Source of the DNA: Bacteroidales bacterium UBA3743
Lineage (GTDB): Bacteria > Bacteroidota > Bacteroidia > Bacteroidales > Paludibacteraceae
Direction of reading: 5' to 3'
NCBI GenBank assembly: GCA_002371265.1
Contig: DFGT01000030.1
Coordinates: forward strand, 124,001 to 188,000
Length of the DNA: 64,000 bases
In this document: positions 16,027-24,932 of the stretch, piece after piece
Layout: each line of letters starts with the position of its first letter
How positions within the stretch are numbered: position 1 is the stretch's first letter
Position numbers and translations under genes: made by a program
Notes under the pieces: generated by a model
What the model was told of the DNA's origin: nothing
What the model saw: the letters and a program-made list of their open reading frames with translations, nothing else
Databases searched by the model: none

Positions 16027-19005
16027 ATGAAAACACGTCTATTATTCAAACTGCTTGGCAGTGTGCTGATTTGGGCAGGATGTATTCTCCACTCAAACGC
16101 CAAGCCAATGGTACTATGGTACGGTTCGGATGCAGGTGACAGTTTCACCGATGCCCTTCCTATCGGCAATGGCTATATGGGTGGACTGATCTACGGTGGT
16201 GTGAAAAAAGACATCATCGGTCTGAACGAAAGCACAGTATGGTCTGGTGGCCCCGGTGACAACAACAAAGCTGGTGCGGCCAACTATCTGAACGATGCGA
16301 GAAACGCCCTTTTCTCCGGAGATTACAGGACTGCAGAGGCCATTGTCAGCAACAACATGATCGGTTATGGTCCAGCCAGTTTCCAACCTGTCGGCAATCT
16401 GGAATTGAGTTTTCCTCACTCAAACGTGTCGAACTACTACAGAGAATTGGATCTCAGTACCGCCATAGCCAAAACTAAATATGTCTGCGACGGTGTGGAA
16501 TATACACGTGAGTATTTCGCGAGTTATCCCGACCATGTCATCGTGATTCGTCTCACTGCCAATAAAGCTGGCAAAATCTCCGTCGACGCTACGATGACAA
16601 CCCCACACATGAATAATTATATGTCGGTCGACGGGAATACCCTCGTCTACGATGTGACTGTCAACTCCATCAAATTCCAGAATCGTCTTAATATTGTAGC
16701 CGACGGTGGTTCAGTTTCGGCTTCAAACAATAAGATCAGTGTGTCGGGAGCTAATTCAGCCACTCTTATTCTGACAACTGCCACTAACTTCAATTCCTAC
16801 AATGACGTCTCCGGAAATCCCGGTGCTCGTGCGTCTGAGATAATGAGCAAAGCAATGGAAAAAGATTATGATCAGTTGCTGAAAAATCATCTGGACGACT
16901 ACAAAGCTTTGTTCGACCGTGTCAGACTTGATTTGGGAGAAGCCCACGCAAGTGCAGGAGACATCACGTCGACACGTGTCAAGAATTTCAACGACACCGA
17001 CGATCCTTCTTTTGTGGAATTATACTACCAATACGGACGCTACCTGTTGATCGCAAGTTCAAGAGCAGGTGGTCAGCCAGCCAACCTTCAAGGAATATGG
17101 AACAAAGACACCAACCCTGTATGGGGCAGCAAATACACCACCAACATCAATCTGGAGATGAACTATTGGCTGGCAGAATCCGCCAATCTTTCTGAATGTG
17201 CCTACCCTCTTATCAACAAAGTGAAGTCGATGGTGCCACAAGGAGAGAAGACAGCGAAAGTGCATTGGGGTGTCGACGAAGGATGGGTGGAGCATCACAA
17301 CACCGATCTTTGGAACCGTTCGGCACCGATTGACGGAACATGGGGGCTATGGCCGACAGGAGCAGGATGGCTATGTACCCACCTATGGGAGCACTATCTT
17401 TTCAACCCAACAGACAAAGAGTTTTTGGCTGATGTCTACCCTACTATAAAAGGAGCCGCCCAATTCTTCCTGAACTGTGTGGTGGAAGAACCCGTGTCTG
17501 GACACAAATATTTGGTGACTGCGCCAAGTTGCTCGCCAGAAAACGCTCATGGCGGATATAATGTCTGCTTTGCTCCGACAATGGACAACCAGATAATCCG
17601 CGACGTGTGGAACTACACAATCCAAGCATCCGATATATTGGGTGTGGACGAAGATCTACGCACGAAAATGCAGGCTGCTGTCAAACGTCTGCCTCCTCAT
17701 AAAATTGGAAAGTACGATCAGCTACAGGAATGGTTCGACGACTGGGATGACCCACGAAGCGACCACCGCCACGTCTCGCACCTCTACGGAATGTTCCCAA
17801 GTGCTCAGATAACAGTTGGCGAGACTCCAGAACTTGCCAATGCCGCAAAAAAGACATTGGAACAACGTGGAGATCTGGCAACGGGATGGTCTCTCGCCTG
17901 GAAAATAAACCTTTGGGCTCGTCTGCACGACGGTGACCACGCCTACAATCTCATCCGTATGCTTCTGACTCCAGACAGAACATACAACAATATGTTTGAC
18001 GCTCACCCACCTTTCCAGATCGACGGAAACTTCGGTGCCGTTTCAGGAGTGAACGAGATGCTAATGCAGAGCCACAACGGAAAAATACAACTGCTTCCAG
18101 CACTTCCGTCGAAATGGGCAAAAGGACATATAAATGGATTGCGTGCTCGTGGAGGATTTGTGGTAGACTCTTTGGCATGGGTCGACCACAAACTTGATTT
18201 CATCTCAATCACATCCCAATGTGGCGGAGAATTGAATCTTCTATATAACGGAAATCAAATCACTTTGGAGACAAAAGCAGGTGAGGTCTACCAATTCGAC
18301 GCGAACCTGAAGCTGACAAACCAGCCGTTTGAGGCAATTGTGATACCTGCAAAGATTGAGGCTGAAGACTATATCTCAATGTCAGGAGTGCAGATAGAGC
18401 CAGACGAAAACGGAGTGCTTAACCTCGGATGGATCAACGACGGTGATTGGTCGGAGTATCTGATTGACGTCCCAACAAACGGAAAATATCAGTTCCGAGC
18501 AAATGTTGCGTCGGAAGCAGAAAGCGAAAGCCACATATTGCTGCTTGACTCGACAGACTCAAAAATAGGTGAATTCACCGTCGATCCAGAAAAAACAGAC
18601 GGTTGGAACGATTGGTACACCGACACTACGACAGTGAATCTGCAGAAAGGAGTGCAGACGCTCAAACTTCACTACACTGGAGAGAGTGCATTCCTGATGA
18701 ATATAGATTGGTTTGAGCTGGAGCTGATTGAAAGTTCATCGGCCGAAATAATAAGTTCAAATACAGCGCGGTTAAAATTATTGTCGTCGACGGGAGGAAA
18801 GATAGACCTTCTTCTGACTCCTGAGACAAATGAAAACTACACCATTTCACTGATCGGAATAGACGGCAAAACATTGTCGACATTCACAGGTAGAGGAAAC
18901 AAACATTTGCGTTTTGGCGACTATACACCACTACCGATGGGCACATACTGCATCGTTATGCGGAATGGATCAGAAAAAGATGTGATTAAGGTGATTGTGA
19001 AATAA
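16027..19005 (+). CDS. Glycoside hydrolase family 95 alpha-L-fucosidase/galactosidase with CBM and sorting tail
   Basis: GH95 enzymes release alpha-1,2-linked L-fucose (or L-galactose) by inversion. After a signal peptide (MKTRLLFKLLG...LHSNA) come the GH95 N-domain (ALPIGNGYMGGLIYGG, NESTVWSGGPGD), the (alpha/alpha)6 domain with NINLEMNYW (about residue 375), the acid Glu in SPEN (about 503), and the base Asp in QIDGNFG (about 664). Residues about 775-905 (KIEAEDYISMSG, WINDGDWSEY) are a CBM6-like sugar-binding module. A 70-residue C-terminal domain (ISLIGIDGKTL, PLPMGTYCIVM) resembles a T9SS type-A sorting tail. I chose ATG 16027; an in-frame ATG lies at 16006. No SusC/SusD neighbours are present. 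Confidence 0.9.
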   Translation: MKTRLLFKLLGSVLIWAGCILHSNAKPMVLWYGSDAGDSFTDALPIGNGYMGGLIYGGVKKDIIGLNESTVWSGGPGDNNKAGAANYLNDARNALFSGDYRTAEAIVSNNMIGYGPASFQPVGNLELSFPHSNVSNYYRELDLSTAIAKTKYVCDGVEYTREYFASYPDHVIVIRLTANKAGKISVDATMTTPHMNNYMSVDGNTLVYDVTVNSIKFQNRLNIVADGGSVSASNNKISVSGANSATLILTTATNFNSYNDVSGNPGARASEIMSKAMEKDYDQLLKNHLDDYKALFDRVRLDLGEAHASAGDITSTRVKNFNDTDDPSFVELYYQYGRYLLIASSRAGGQPANLQGIWNKDTNPVWGSKYTTNINLEMNYWLAESANLSECAYPLINKVKSMVPQGEKTAKVHWGVDEGWVEHHNTDLWNRSAPIDGTWGLWPTGAGWLCTHLWEHYLFNPTDKEFLADVYPTIKGAAQFFLNCVVEEPVSGHKYLVTAPSCSPENAHGGYNVCFAPTMDNQIIRDVWNYTIQASDILGVDEDLRTKMQAAVKRLPPHKIGKYDQLQEWFDDWDDPRSDHRHVSHLYGMFPSAQITVGETPELANAAKKTLEQRGDLATGWSLAWKINLWARLHDGDHAYNLIRMLLTPDRTYNNMFDAHPPFQIDGNFGAVSGVNEMLMQSHNGKIQLLPALPSKWAKGHINGLRARGGFVVDSLAWVDHKLDFISITSQCGGELNLLYNGNQITLETKAGEVYQFDANLKLTNQPFEAIVIPAKIEAEDYISMSGVQIEPDENGVLNLGWINDGDWSEYLIDVPTNGKYQFRANVASEAESESHILLLDSTDSKIGEFTVDPEKTDGWNDWYTDTTTVNLQKGVQTLKLHYTGESAFLMNIDWFELELIESSSAEIISSNTARLKLLSSTGGKIDLLLTPETNENYTISLIGIDGKTLSTFTGRGNKHLRFGDYTPLPMGTYCIVMRNGSEKDVIKVIVK

Positions 19006-19044
19006 AAGAGAACCATAAATTACAGACAAACAACTTTTTAATAA

Positions 19045-19082
19045 TGAGGATTGTAAAGGAGATCCATCCTTTACAATCCTCA
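19045..19082 (+). terminator. 16-bp perfect palindrome downstream of the GH95 gene
   Basis: TGAGGATTGTAAAGGA (19045-19060) pairs fully with 19067-19082 around the loop GATCCA. It sits 40 bases after the fucosidase stop and is followed by AAATTTTGCG rather than a long T-run, so it may act as a stabilising 3' hairpin more than a classic terminator. The ACAATCCTCA half recurs near 11806 and 19275. Confidence 0.5.
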
Positions 19083-19391
19083 AATTTTGCGTGTATTATT
19101 AATTTAACGTGAGTTAGATGATTTGTAATCTGCGGATCATTTTCCTTTTTCTGGTTGAATTCTATCCTCTGTTTCTCATAAAAAGGAGTAAACTTTGTGT
19201 TTCTGTGGTTTTATTAAATTCTGAGTGCTCGCCTACGGCTCGCACGTTGGGAGGGGTTAGAGCGTTCCTCCCTTAACAATCCTCATTTATGGCACTCCAT
19301 CTAATCATTTTTCCTACTATAATATTATATTAAAATTGACGTTAATTTAGCATTTTGCATTTATAAATTTTAATTGTACGAACTCGTATGG
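19083..19391. other. Non-coding stretch without a gene
   Basis: No open frame of interest on either strand. It holds a GC-rich patch near 19216-19268 with GTGC...GCAC and GGGAGG...CCTCCC short inverted repeats, then AT-rich DNA. It looks like degraded intergenic repeat material. Confidence 0.5.
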
Positions 19392-19414
19392 GACAGGTTT
19401 CAAAACTGCCTGTC
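19392..19414. repeat. REP-like hairpin GACAGG...CCTGTC
   Basis: GACAGG (19392-19397) pairs with CCTGTC (19409-19414), and the interior GTTTCAAAACT can extend the stem imperfectly. The layout copies the 15820 palindrome (GGTTTGAAACC core). It ends 12 bases before the 32-bp periodic array. Confidence 0.45.
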
Positions 19415-19426
19415 ATATACAAAAAT

Positions 19427-19618
19427 CTTGGAAAAGTGGAAATTTTGACTGATTTTACCTTGGAAAAGTGGAAATTTTGAGCAAAAACATCTTGGAAAAG
19501 TGGAGTTTTTAGCCGTTTTTACCTTGGAAAAGTGGAAATTTTGGGACCAAAAAGCTTGGAAAAGTGGAAATCTTGAGCGAAATTTGCATAGAAAAATGGA
19601 AATTTTAGATTATAGCAA
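19427..19618 (+). repeat. Six-unit array with exact 32-bp period upstream of the DUF4143 ATPase
   Basis: Core TTGGAAAAGTGGAAATTTT starts at 19428, 19460, 19492, 19524, 19556 and, degenerate (ATAGAAAAATGGAAATTTT), at 19588: every step is exactly 32 bases. About 20 bases of each unit are conserved and about 11 vary, so this is not simple tandem duplication drift. The last unit ends 24 bases before ATG 19643. A period near three helical turns would place all cores on one DNA face, as for an iteron or operator array. The spacers are too short for CRISPR. Confidence 0.85.
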
Positions 19619-19642
19619 CATTTTACAAAAAGATAAAACATT

Positions 19643-21022
19643 ATGATTCAAAGAAATATATCAACATACTTAGAAAATTTCTACAGAACGTCAAAAAAAG
19701 CACTTCTGCTGACAGGTGCAAGACAAATAGGAAAAACATTCGCAATACGAGAATTCGGCAAAAAATTCAAAAGTTTTGTGGAGATAAATTTTGTGGAAAA
19801 TCAGGAGTTCGCTGATGCAATCAGAAATGCGAACGGAAGAGAAGACATACTGTTTCGCATATCTACAGCCACAAAAAAGCCGTTGATCAAAGGAGAGACA
19901 CTGATATTTTTTGATGAAGTGCAAGTGTGTCCGGAAATAGTGACGGCGATAAAATTCCTTGTCGACGACGGTTCATACAAATACATCATGAGCGGATCTC
20001 TGCTAGGTGTGGAGCTGACAGACCTGCGTTCAGAACCAGTGGGATACATGAGCGTGAAGGAGATGTTTCCACTCGACTTTGAAGAATTCATACGCGCGAT
20101 AGGCATCGGCGACAAAGTGATCGAGCATCTGCAGCTATCGTGGGACAACCGCACTCCCGTCGACTCATTCATACATCAGAAAATGATGGAATTGTTCAGA
20201 CTATATCTTGTAGTGGGAGGAATGCCAGAAGCCGTAAAGAAATACCTGGAGACAAACAATCTTCAGGAGGTGATGGCTGCACAACGCGACATCATAACGC
20301 TCTACAAACGTGACATCACCAAATACGACTTCAAAGACAAGTTGCAAATCAATCATATATACGATTTGATTCCGCCAGAACTTAATGAGAAGAACAAACG
20401 ATTCATTTTGAAAAGCCTCAACGAAAATGCCAAATACGACCGTTACCACAACGGATTCCTTTGGCTGAAAAACGCAGGTGTGGCCATTCCCGTCTACAAT
20501 GTGGAAGAACCAAAGATGCCACTCAAGCTGTCAATGTCTCGCAATCTGCTCAAACTGTTTCTCAGCGATATCGGTCTGCTTGCCGCACAATACGCCAACG
20601 GCATCCAACTACGTATCATAAATGGTGACAAGGATATCAATTTCGGATCTGTATACGAGAATGCCGTCGCACAGGAACTGATAGCACATTCGTTTGAGCC
20701 ATTCTACTACAACAACAAGAAACGTGGCGAGATAGATTTTGTGATAGAATACCACGGCAGAATTCTTCCGATTGAGGTGAAATCAGGCAAAGATTACGAA
20801 GTGCACAGAGCCTTGTCTAACATCATGGACTGCCCCGAATACGATCTGCAGGAGGCTATTGTGTTCTGCAACGACAACCTGAAAGTGGTGGGCAAACTGA
20901 CATACGCCCCAGTCTACATGACTATGTGTCTGAAAAAGAACGACTACGCGCCAACTTTCTACAAGGTGGACATCTCTATGGTGAGAGAGCCGGAGATAAC
21001 GTATGGGAAGAAAGAGGATTGA
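19643..21022 (+). CDS. AAA ATPase with DUF4143 domain
   Basis: The 459-residue protein starts with an AAA_14 ATPase domain: Walker A GARQIGKT (about residues 26-33), Walker B LIFFDEVQ (about 89-96), and sensor-like YIMSGSLLG (about 112-120). The C-terminal DUF4143 domain follows, where KKRGEIDFVIEYHGRILPIEVKSGK carries the D...ExK pattern of PD-(D/E)XK-like folds. These proteins are abundant in Bacteroidota and Archaea and their cellular role is unknown. The gene stands alone, preceded by the 32-bp array, which could be its own binding site. Degenerate GGATTGA repeats follow the stop. No recognisable -7 box is seen. Confidence 0.88.
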   Translation: MIQRNISTYLENFYRTSKKALLLTGARQIGKTFAIREFGKKFKSFVEINFVENQEFADAIRNANGREDILFRISTATKKPLIKGETLIFFDEVQVCPEIVTAIKFLVDDGSYKYIMSGSLLGVELTDLRSEPVGYMSVKEMFPLDFEEFIRAIGIGDKVIEHLQLSWDNRTPVDSFIHQKMMELFRLYLVVGGMPEAVKKYLETNNLQEVMAAQRDIITLYKRDITKYDFKDKLQINHIYDLIPPELNEKNKRFILKSLNENAKYDRYHNGFLWLKNAGVAIPVYNVEEPKMPLKLSMSRNLLKLFLSDIGLLAAQYANGIQLRIINGDKDINFGSVYENAVAQELIAHSFEPFYYNNKKRGEIDFVIEYHGRILPIEVKSGKDYEVHRALSNIMDCPEYDLQEAIVFCNDNLKVVGKLTYAPVYMTMCLKKNDYAPTFYKVDISMVREPEITYGKKED

Positions 21023-21070
21023 TGATGGAGGATTGAAGATGAAGGATTGAGGATTCTCACAAAATTTGAT

Positions 21071-21078
21071 TATCTTTG
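21071..21078 (+). promoter_or_regulatory. -7 box of topB
   Basis: TATCTTTG, a perfect TAnnTTTG match, 25 bases before ATG 21104. topB therefore seems to be transcribed separately from the ATPase gene. Confidence 0.6.
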
Positions 21079-21103
21079 AACTACAAAATCGAGTCGGTAA
21101 GAA

Positions 21104-23272
21104 ATGAAAGTTTGCATAGCGGAGAAACCGAGTGTGGCACGCGACATCGCTCGCATGCTTGGAGCGACAACCAACATGGATGGTTATTACGAAGGCAATG
21201 ACTATCAGGTGACTTGGGTGTTCGGCCACCTCTGCACCCTAAAAGAGCCGCACGACTACGATCCGATGTGGAAATCATGGATGATGGAGACGCTGCCGAT
21301 CATTCCGTCGACTTTCGGAATCAAACTGAAAAGCGACAAAGGAGTGAGCAAACAATTCAATCTCATCAAACGACTTATCGACAAAGCTGAATACGTGGTG
21401 AACTGCGGTGATGCCGGGCAGGAGGGTGAACTTATCCAGCGCTGGGTGCTTCAGTACGCGAAATGCAAAGTGCCAGTCTACCGCCTTTGGATCTCCTCAC
21501 TTACCGACGAAGCCATATCTCAAGGTTTTGCCAACCTCCGTCCTTCATCGGAATACGACAGCCTGTATGCGGCAGGAGCACTCCGAGCTATCGGCGACTG
21601 GCTTCTAGGAATGAATGCGACGCGAGCATATTCCATCAAATATTCTGTGCCTGGCACTCCCCTTTCCATAGGACGTGTGCAGACGCCAACTCTGGCTCTC
21701 GTCGTGGCTAGACACAAGGAGATTGTCAATTTCAAGCCCGAACTCTACTGGGAATTGAAAACGCAATTCTGCAACACAAATTTCTCATGCACAAAAGGCA
21801 AATTCAAAAAGAAGGAAGACGCGGAGAAAGTGTTGCAGACGGTGACAGGCCAACCGTTCACAATCACCAAGGTAGACAAGAAGGCAGGCAAGGAGTTGCC
21901 TCCTAAACTGTTCGACCTGACTTCTTTGCAGGTGGAGTGCAACCGCAGATTTGGCTACACTGCCGAGCTGACCCTTAAATGCGCACAGTCGCTCTACGAA
22001 AAGAAGTACACCACATATCCCCGCGTCGACACAAGATTCCTGCCCGAGGATGTGCATCCAAAGATTCCTCAGATAATGGGCGGAATACAGAATTATTCGT
22101 TGCTGACTGCACCTGTGTTGCAAAAACCGATTCCCAAACTGAAACGAATATTCGACAATTCAAAGATCACAGACCACCACGCAATAATCCCGACAGGAGT
22201 GTTGGCGACAAATATGACTCATGAGGAATTCAATGTATACGATATCGTAACACGTTGTTTCATAGCCAATTTCTATCCTGAATGCCAGATTTCGACAACT
22301 ACTGTGGAAGGAGAATCAGCACAAGTAGGATTCAAGACATCAGGTAAAGAAATCGTGGATCCGGGTTGGAGACTTGTCTATTCCGACGACGTGAAGCCAG
22401 CCAACCCATCGGAGGATCCCAACAAAGTGGAGGGCAACACCGTCATCCCGGCATTCACCGTCGGGCAAAACGGACCACACAATCCATCAATTGTGGAGAA
22501 ACAGACCACTCCACCCAAGCCATACACCGAAGCGACTCTGCTCCGTGCAATGGAAACGGCAGGAAAAAATGTGGAAGACGAAGAGCTACGTGAGGCAATG
22601 AAAGAAAACGGTATCGGACGTCCGTCTACTCGTGCCGGCATCATCGAGACACTCTTCAAACGAGAATACATGATCCGTCAGCGTAAGAACATCATCCCTA
22701 CCGAAAGAGGAATCAAGCTGATTGACACTATCAACCAAGAGCTTATCAAATCCGCCGAACTGACAGGACAATGGGAAAAGAAACTGCGTTTGGTGGAGAA
22801 AAAAGAATATCAGTCGTCCGACTTCATGGCAGAACTGAAAAAGATGGTTTGCGAAGTTGTCGACGCAGTGAAACGTGATGTGTCGATGACTAAAATTGCT
22901 GAAGCACGTAGAGACGCACGGACGTGCGTGTCTGATGAGCAACCTCCCAAAGAGAAGAAGCCACGTGCTCCAAGAAAGAAAAAAGCTGACGATGGCAGCG
23001 AATCGACAACAAAAAAGACGGTGAAAAGGAAGAAAACGGAGAATCCAGCCCCAACGACGCTGGCAGAATGTGTGTGTCCGATCTGCAAACGAGGCAGAAT
23101 CCTGAAAGGACGCACAGCATACGGATGCTCCGAATATGCGTCGGGCTGCAATTTCAGAATTCCATTCTTCATCAACAATATCGCCATCACCGACGAAGAC
23201 GCAGTAGCATTATTGCAGGGCAATGCGGTGAGAGGTGTGATGCTGAACACGTTGCTGGGGGTTAATGGTTGA
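21104..23272 (+). CDS. topB: DNA topoisomerase III
   Basis: Type IA topoisomerase III relaxes and decatenates DNA through a single-strand break. The 722 residues begin with the TOPRIM domain (KVCIAEKPSVARDIARML; acidic DAGQEGELI near residue 104 replaces the DxDxE pattern in the usual way). The active-site Tyr lies in TTYPRVDTRFL (about residue 307). The fingers include GIGRPSTRAGIIETL. After a Lys-rich linker, a C-terminal Cys4 zinc ribbon (CPIC...GCSEYASGC) ends the protein. Length suits chromosomal Bacteroidota TopB. TopB also occurs on conjugative elements, but no transfer genes are seen here. Confidence 0.93.
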   Translation: MKVCIAEKPSVARDIARMLGATTNMDGYYEGNDYQVTWVFGHLCTLKEPHDYDPMWKSWMMETLPIIPSTFGIKLKSDKGVSKQFNLIKRLIDKAEYVVNCGDAGQEGELIQRWVLQYAKCKVPVYRLWISSLTDEAISQGFANLRPSSEYDSLYAAGALRAIGDWLLGMNATRAYSIKYSVPGTPLSIGRVQTPTLALVVARHKEIVNFKPELYWELKTQFCNTNFSCTKGKFKKKEDAEKVLQTVTGQPFTITKVDKKAGKELPPKLFDLTSLQVECNRRFGYTAELTLKCAQSLYEKKYTTYPRVDTRFLPEDVHPKIPQIMGGIQNYSLLTAPVLQKPIPKLKRIFDNSKITDHHAIIPTGVLATNMTHEEFNVYDIVTRCFIANFYPECQISTTTVEGESAQVGFKTSGKEIVDPGWRLVYSDDVKPANPSEDPNKVEGNTVIPAFTVGQNGPHNPSIVEKQTTPPKPYTEATLLRAMETAGKNVEDEELREAMKENGIGRPSTRAGIIETLFKREYMIRQRKNIIPTERGIKLIDTINQELIKSAELTGQWEKKLRLVEKKEYQSSDFMAELKKMVCEVVDAVKRDVSMTKIAEARRDARTCVSDEQPPKEKKPRAPRKKKADDGSESTTKKTVKRKKTENPAPTTLAECVCPICKRGRILKGRTAYGCSEYASGCNFRIPFFINNIAITDEDAVALLQGNAVRGVMLNTLLGVNG

Positions 23273-23321
23273 AGGTTGAGGGTTGAAGGGTTAGAGTAAA
23301 AAGTTTAGAGTTAAGAATTAC

Positions 23322-23867
23322 ATGAAAAAGAAAATAGCGATCATATTACTTCTCCTTATCTCTGTAGCCATCGGTGTCTGTTGGGCACAACAAGATGATT
23401 ACAAGGAAGGAGATATTCTCTTCCAAGTGTCGAAAAGCCGTCAATCACCATTGATCCAGAAAGCCACTGGATCAAAATGGTCTCATTGTGGTGTCGTGGT
23501 CGAGAAAAACAAGCAGACATATGTGTTGGAAGCGTCCAAGGTGGTCCGACTCACTCCTCTGCAACAATGGATAAAACAAGGTAAAGACGGGGAGGTCAAG
23601 AAGATACGTGTGAAAAAGGAGCCAGTTAAAATCAAGTACAATAAATACTTAGGCAAGCCATACGACCTTGCGTTTAAGTTTGACAACGGCAAATGGTACT
23701 GCTCAGAGTTGGTTTATGACATATACAAATCACAATTAGGCATCGAGCTTTGCCAACCCAAGCAGCTTCGTCAGTACAAGATCAGCGGGATGGAGAATGT
23801 CATAAAAAAAAGAGGCATGAGTCTCGATCAATTGGTTGTCGCTCCATGCGATTTATTAGACTATTGA
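23322..23867 (+). CDS. YiiX/YebB-like NlpC/P60 cysteine hydrolase, secreted
   Basis: The 181-residue protein has a signal peptide (MKKKIAIILLLLIS...CWAQ) followed by a permuted papain-like domain. EGDILFQ opens it, the catalytic His is in KWSHCGVVV (about residue 54), and the catalytic Cys is in WYCSELVYDIY (about residue 128). This order is typical of YiiX/YebB-like enzymes, which act on amide bonds in the envelope; the substrate is unknown. It follows topB by 49 bases of GGTTGAAGG-like degenerate repeat, so it may be transcribed separately. Confidence 0.8.
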   Translation: MKKKIAIILLLLISVAIGVCWAQQDDYKEGDILFQVSKSRQSPLIQKATGSKWSHCGVVVEKNKQTYVLEASKVVRLTPLQQWIKQGKDGEVKKIRVKKEPVKIKYNKYLGKPYDLAFKFDNGKWYCSELVYDIYKSQLGIELCQPKQLRQYKISGMENVIKKRGMSLDQLVVAPCDLLDY

Positions 23868-23892
23868 TTATCATTAGATTAAAGCTAAATTT

Positions 23893-24015
23893 TACATTTT
23901 TATGAGGGATCAATTGGTCCAATTTCACACTTTTATTGGTTATCAATCAATCTAAATCCACACTTTTATTGGGGATCATTCTTCAATTTTTCACACTTTT
24001 ATGGGGGAATGAGCC
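23893..24015 (-). repeat. Four-unit array with 33-bp period, related to the 32-bp array but inverted
   Basis: Core ACACTTTTATTGGGGATCA starts at 23894 (degenerate: ACATTTTTATGAGGGATCA), 23927, 23960 and 23993, every step being exactly 33 bases. On the minus strand the core reads TGATCCCCAATAAAAGTGT followed by GAAA, which shares AAAAGTG(T)GAAA with the array at 19427. This array fills most of the 301-base gap between the YiiX gene and hisA. No DUF4143 gene or remnant adjoins it, so it is an orphan. Confidence 0.8.
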
Positions 24016-24143
24016 AATAGACGGAAGCATCTCAATTTGACACGAGACTTATATTTACGGCTATAGACGTGCAGTGAATGGCAAATGGGCTTTCTTTACC
24101 GTTGTTTTCCGATTAAAATCACCTATAAATGAAAAAATCTGTG

Positions 24144-24151
24144 TAAATTTG
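24144..24151 (+). promoter_or_regulatory. -7 box of hisA
   Basis: TAAATTTG, perfect TAnnTTTG, 17 bases before ATG 24169. Confidence 0.65.
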
Positions 24152-24168
24152 CGGAAAATTAAGAATAT

Positions 24169-24891
24169 ATGATTGAAATTATTCCAGCAATTGATATTAT
24201 CGACGGGAAATGTGTCCGTCTTAGCCAAGGAGATTACGACCAAAAGAAAGTTTACAACGAAAATCCTCTTGAGATAGCGAAAGAGTTTGAAGACGCAGGC
24301 ATTCGCCGTCTTCACCTTGTCGACCTCGACGGAGCTAAGGCGCACCACATCGTCAACCATAAAGTGTTGGAGACAATCGCCACCAAGACAAACCTTGTGA
24401 TTGATTTCGGCGGCGGTCTGAAGAGCGATGAAGATCTTAAAATAGCGTTCAACAGCGGAGCTTCAATGATCACAGGAGGAAGCATCGCCGTGAAGGATCC
24501 TGACACATTCTGCGGATGGATCGACAAGTTTGGCGGCGAGAAAATCATTCTTGGAGCCGACGCGAAGGATGGCAAAATAGCGGTAGGCGGATGGATCGAG
24601 ACGACCCAGGAGCCATTGATTCCATTTATCTCCCAGTACCGTCGACGCGGAATATCAAAAGTGATCTGCACAGACATCAGCAAAGACGGAATGCTAAAAG
24701 GAGCCTCAACAGATCTCTACAAAGAGATTCTTGCCGCTGAGTCTGGCCTTTACCTTATCGCAAGCGGAGGTGTGAGCAAGATTGAGGATATCATTGAGCT
24801 TGACGAAGCCGGAGTGCCAGCCGTAATCACAGGAAAGGCAATCTACGAAGGCAAAATCACACTTGAACAAATATCAAAGCTTCTCGCATAA
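24169..24891 (+). CDS. hisA: Phosphoribosylformimino-5-aminoimidazole carboxamide ribotide isomerase (HisA)
   Basis: HisA is the cytoplasmic fourth-step isomerase of histidine synthesis, converting ProFAR to PRFAR. The 240-residue TIM barrel starts with IIPAIDIIDGKCVRLSQGDY, containing the catalytic Asp, and has LHLVDLDGAK, FGGGLKS, a second catalytic Asp in CTDISKDGML (about residue 171), and the phosphate-binding SGGVS (about 203). Length is standard. hisIE follows after 41 bases with its own -7 box, so the two may be separate units or share a transcript. The rest of the his operon may lie elsewhere, since no other his gene is in the window. Confidence 0.95.
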   Translation: MIEIIPAIDIIDGKCVRLSQGDYDQKKVYNENPLEIAKEFEDAGIRRLHLVDLDGAKAHHIVNHKVLETIATKTNLVIDFGGGLKSDEDLKIAFNSGASMITGGSIAVKDPDTFCGWIDKFGGEKIILGADAKDGKIAVGGWIETTQEPLIPFISQYRRRGISKVICTDISKDGMLKGASTDLYKEILAAESGLYLIASGGVSKIEDIIELDEAGVPAVITGKAIYEGKITLEQISKLLA

Positions 24892-24908
24892 TTATCGCAA
24901 TTTATTTC

Positions 24909-24916
24909 TAAATTTG
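24909..24916 (+). promoter_or_regulatory. -7 box of hisIE
   Basis: TAAATTTG, identical to the hisA box and 16 bases before ATG 24933. It makes the TTG at 24927 an unlikely start. Confidence 0.55.
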
Positions 24917-24932
24917 CACAAAACTATTGATT

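Noticed and set aside
19427..19618. Array of repeats with regular spacing considered as a CRISPR
   Set aside because: Variable gaps are only about 11 bases, cores are AT-rich and not palindromic, the last unit decays, and no cas gene is nearby.
21104..23272. topB as evidence of an integrative conjugative element
   Set aside because: No integrase, relaxase, tra genes or attachment repeats are present within the window; chromosomal topB is common in Bacteroidota.
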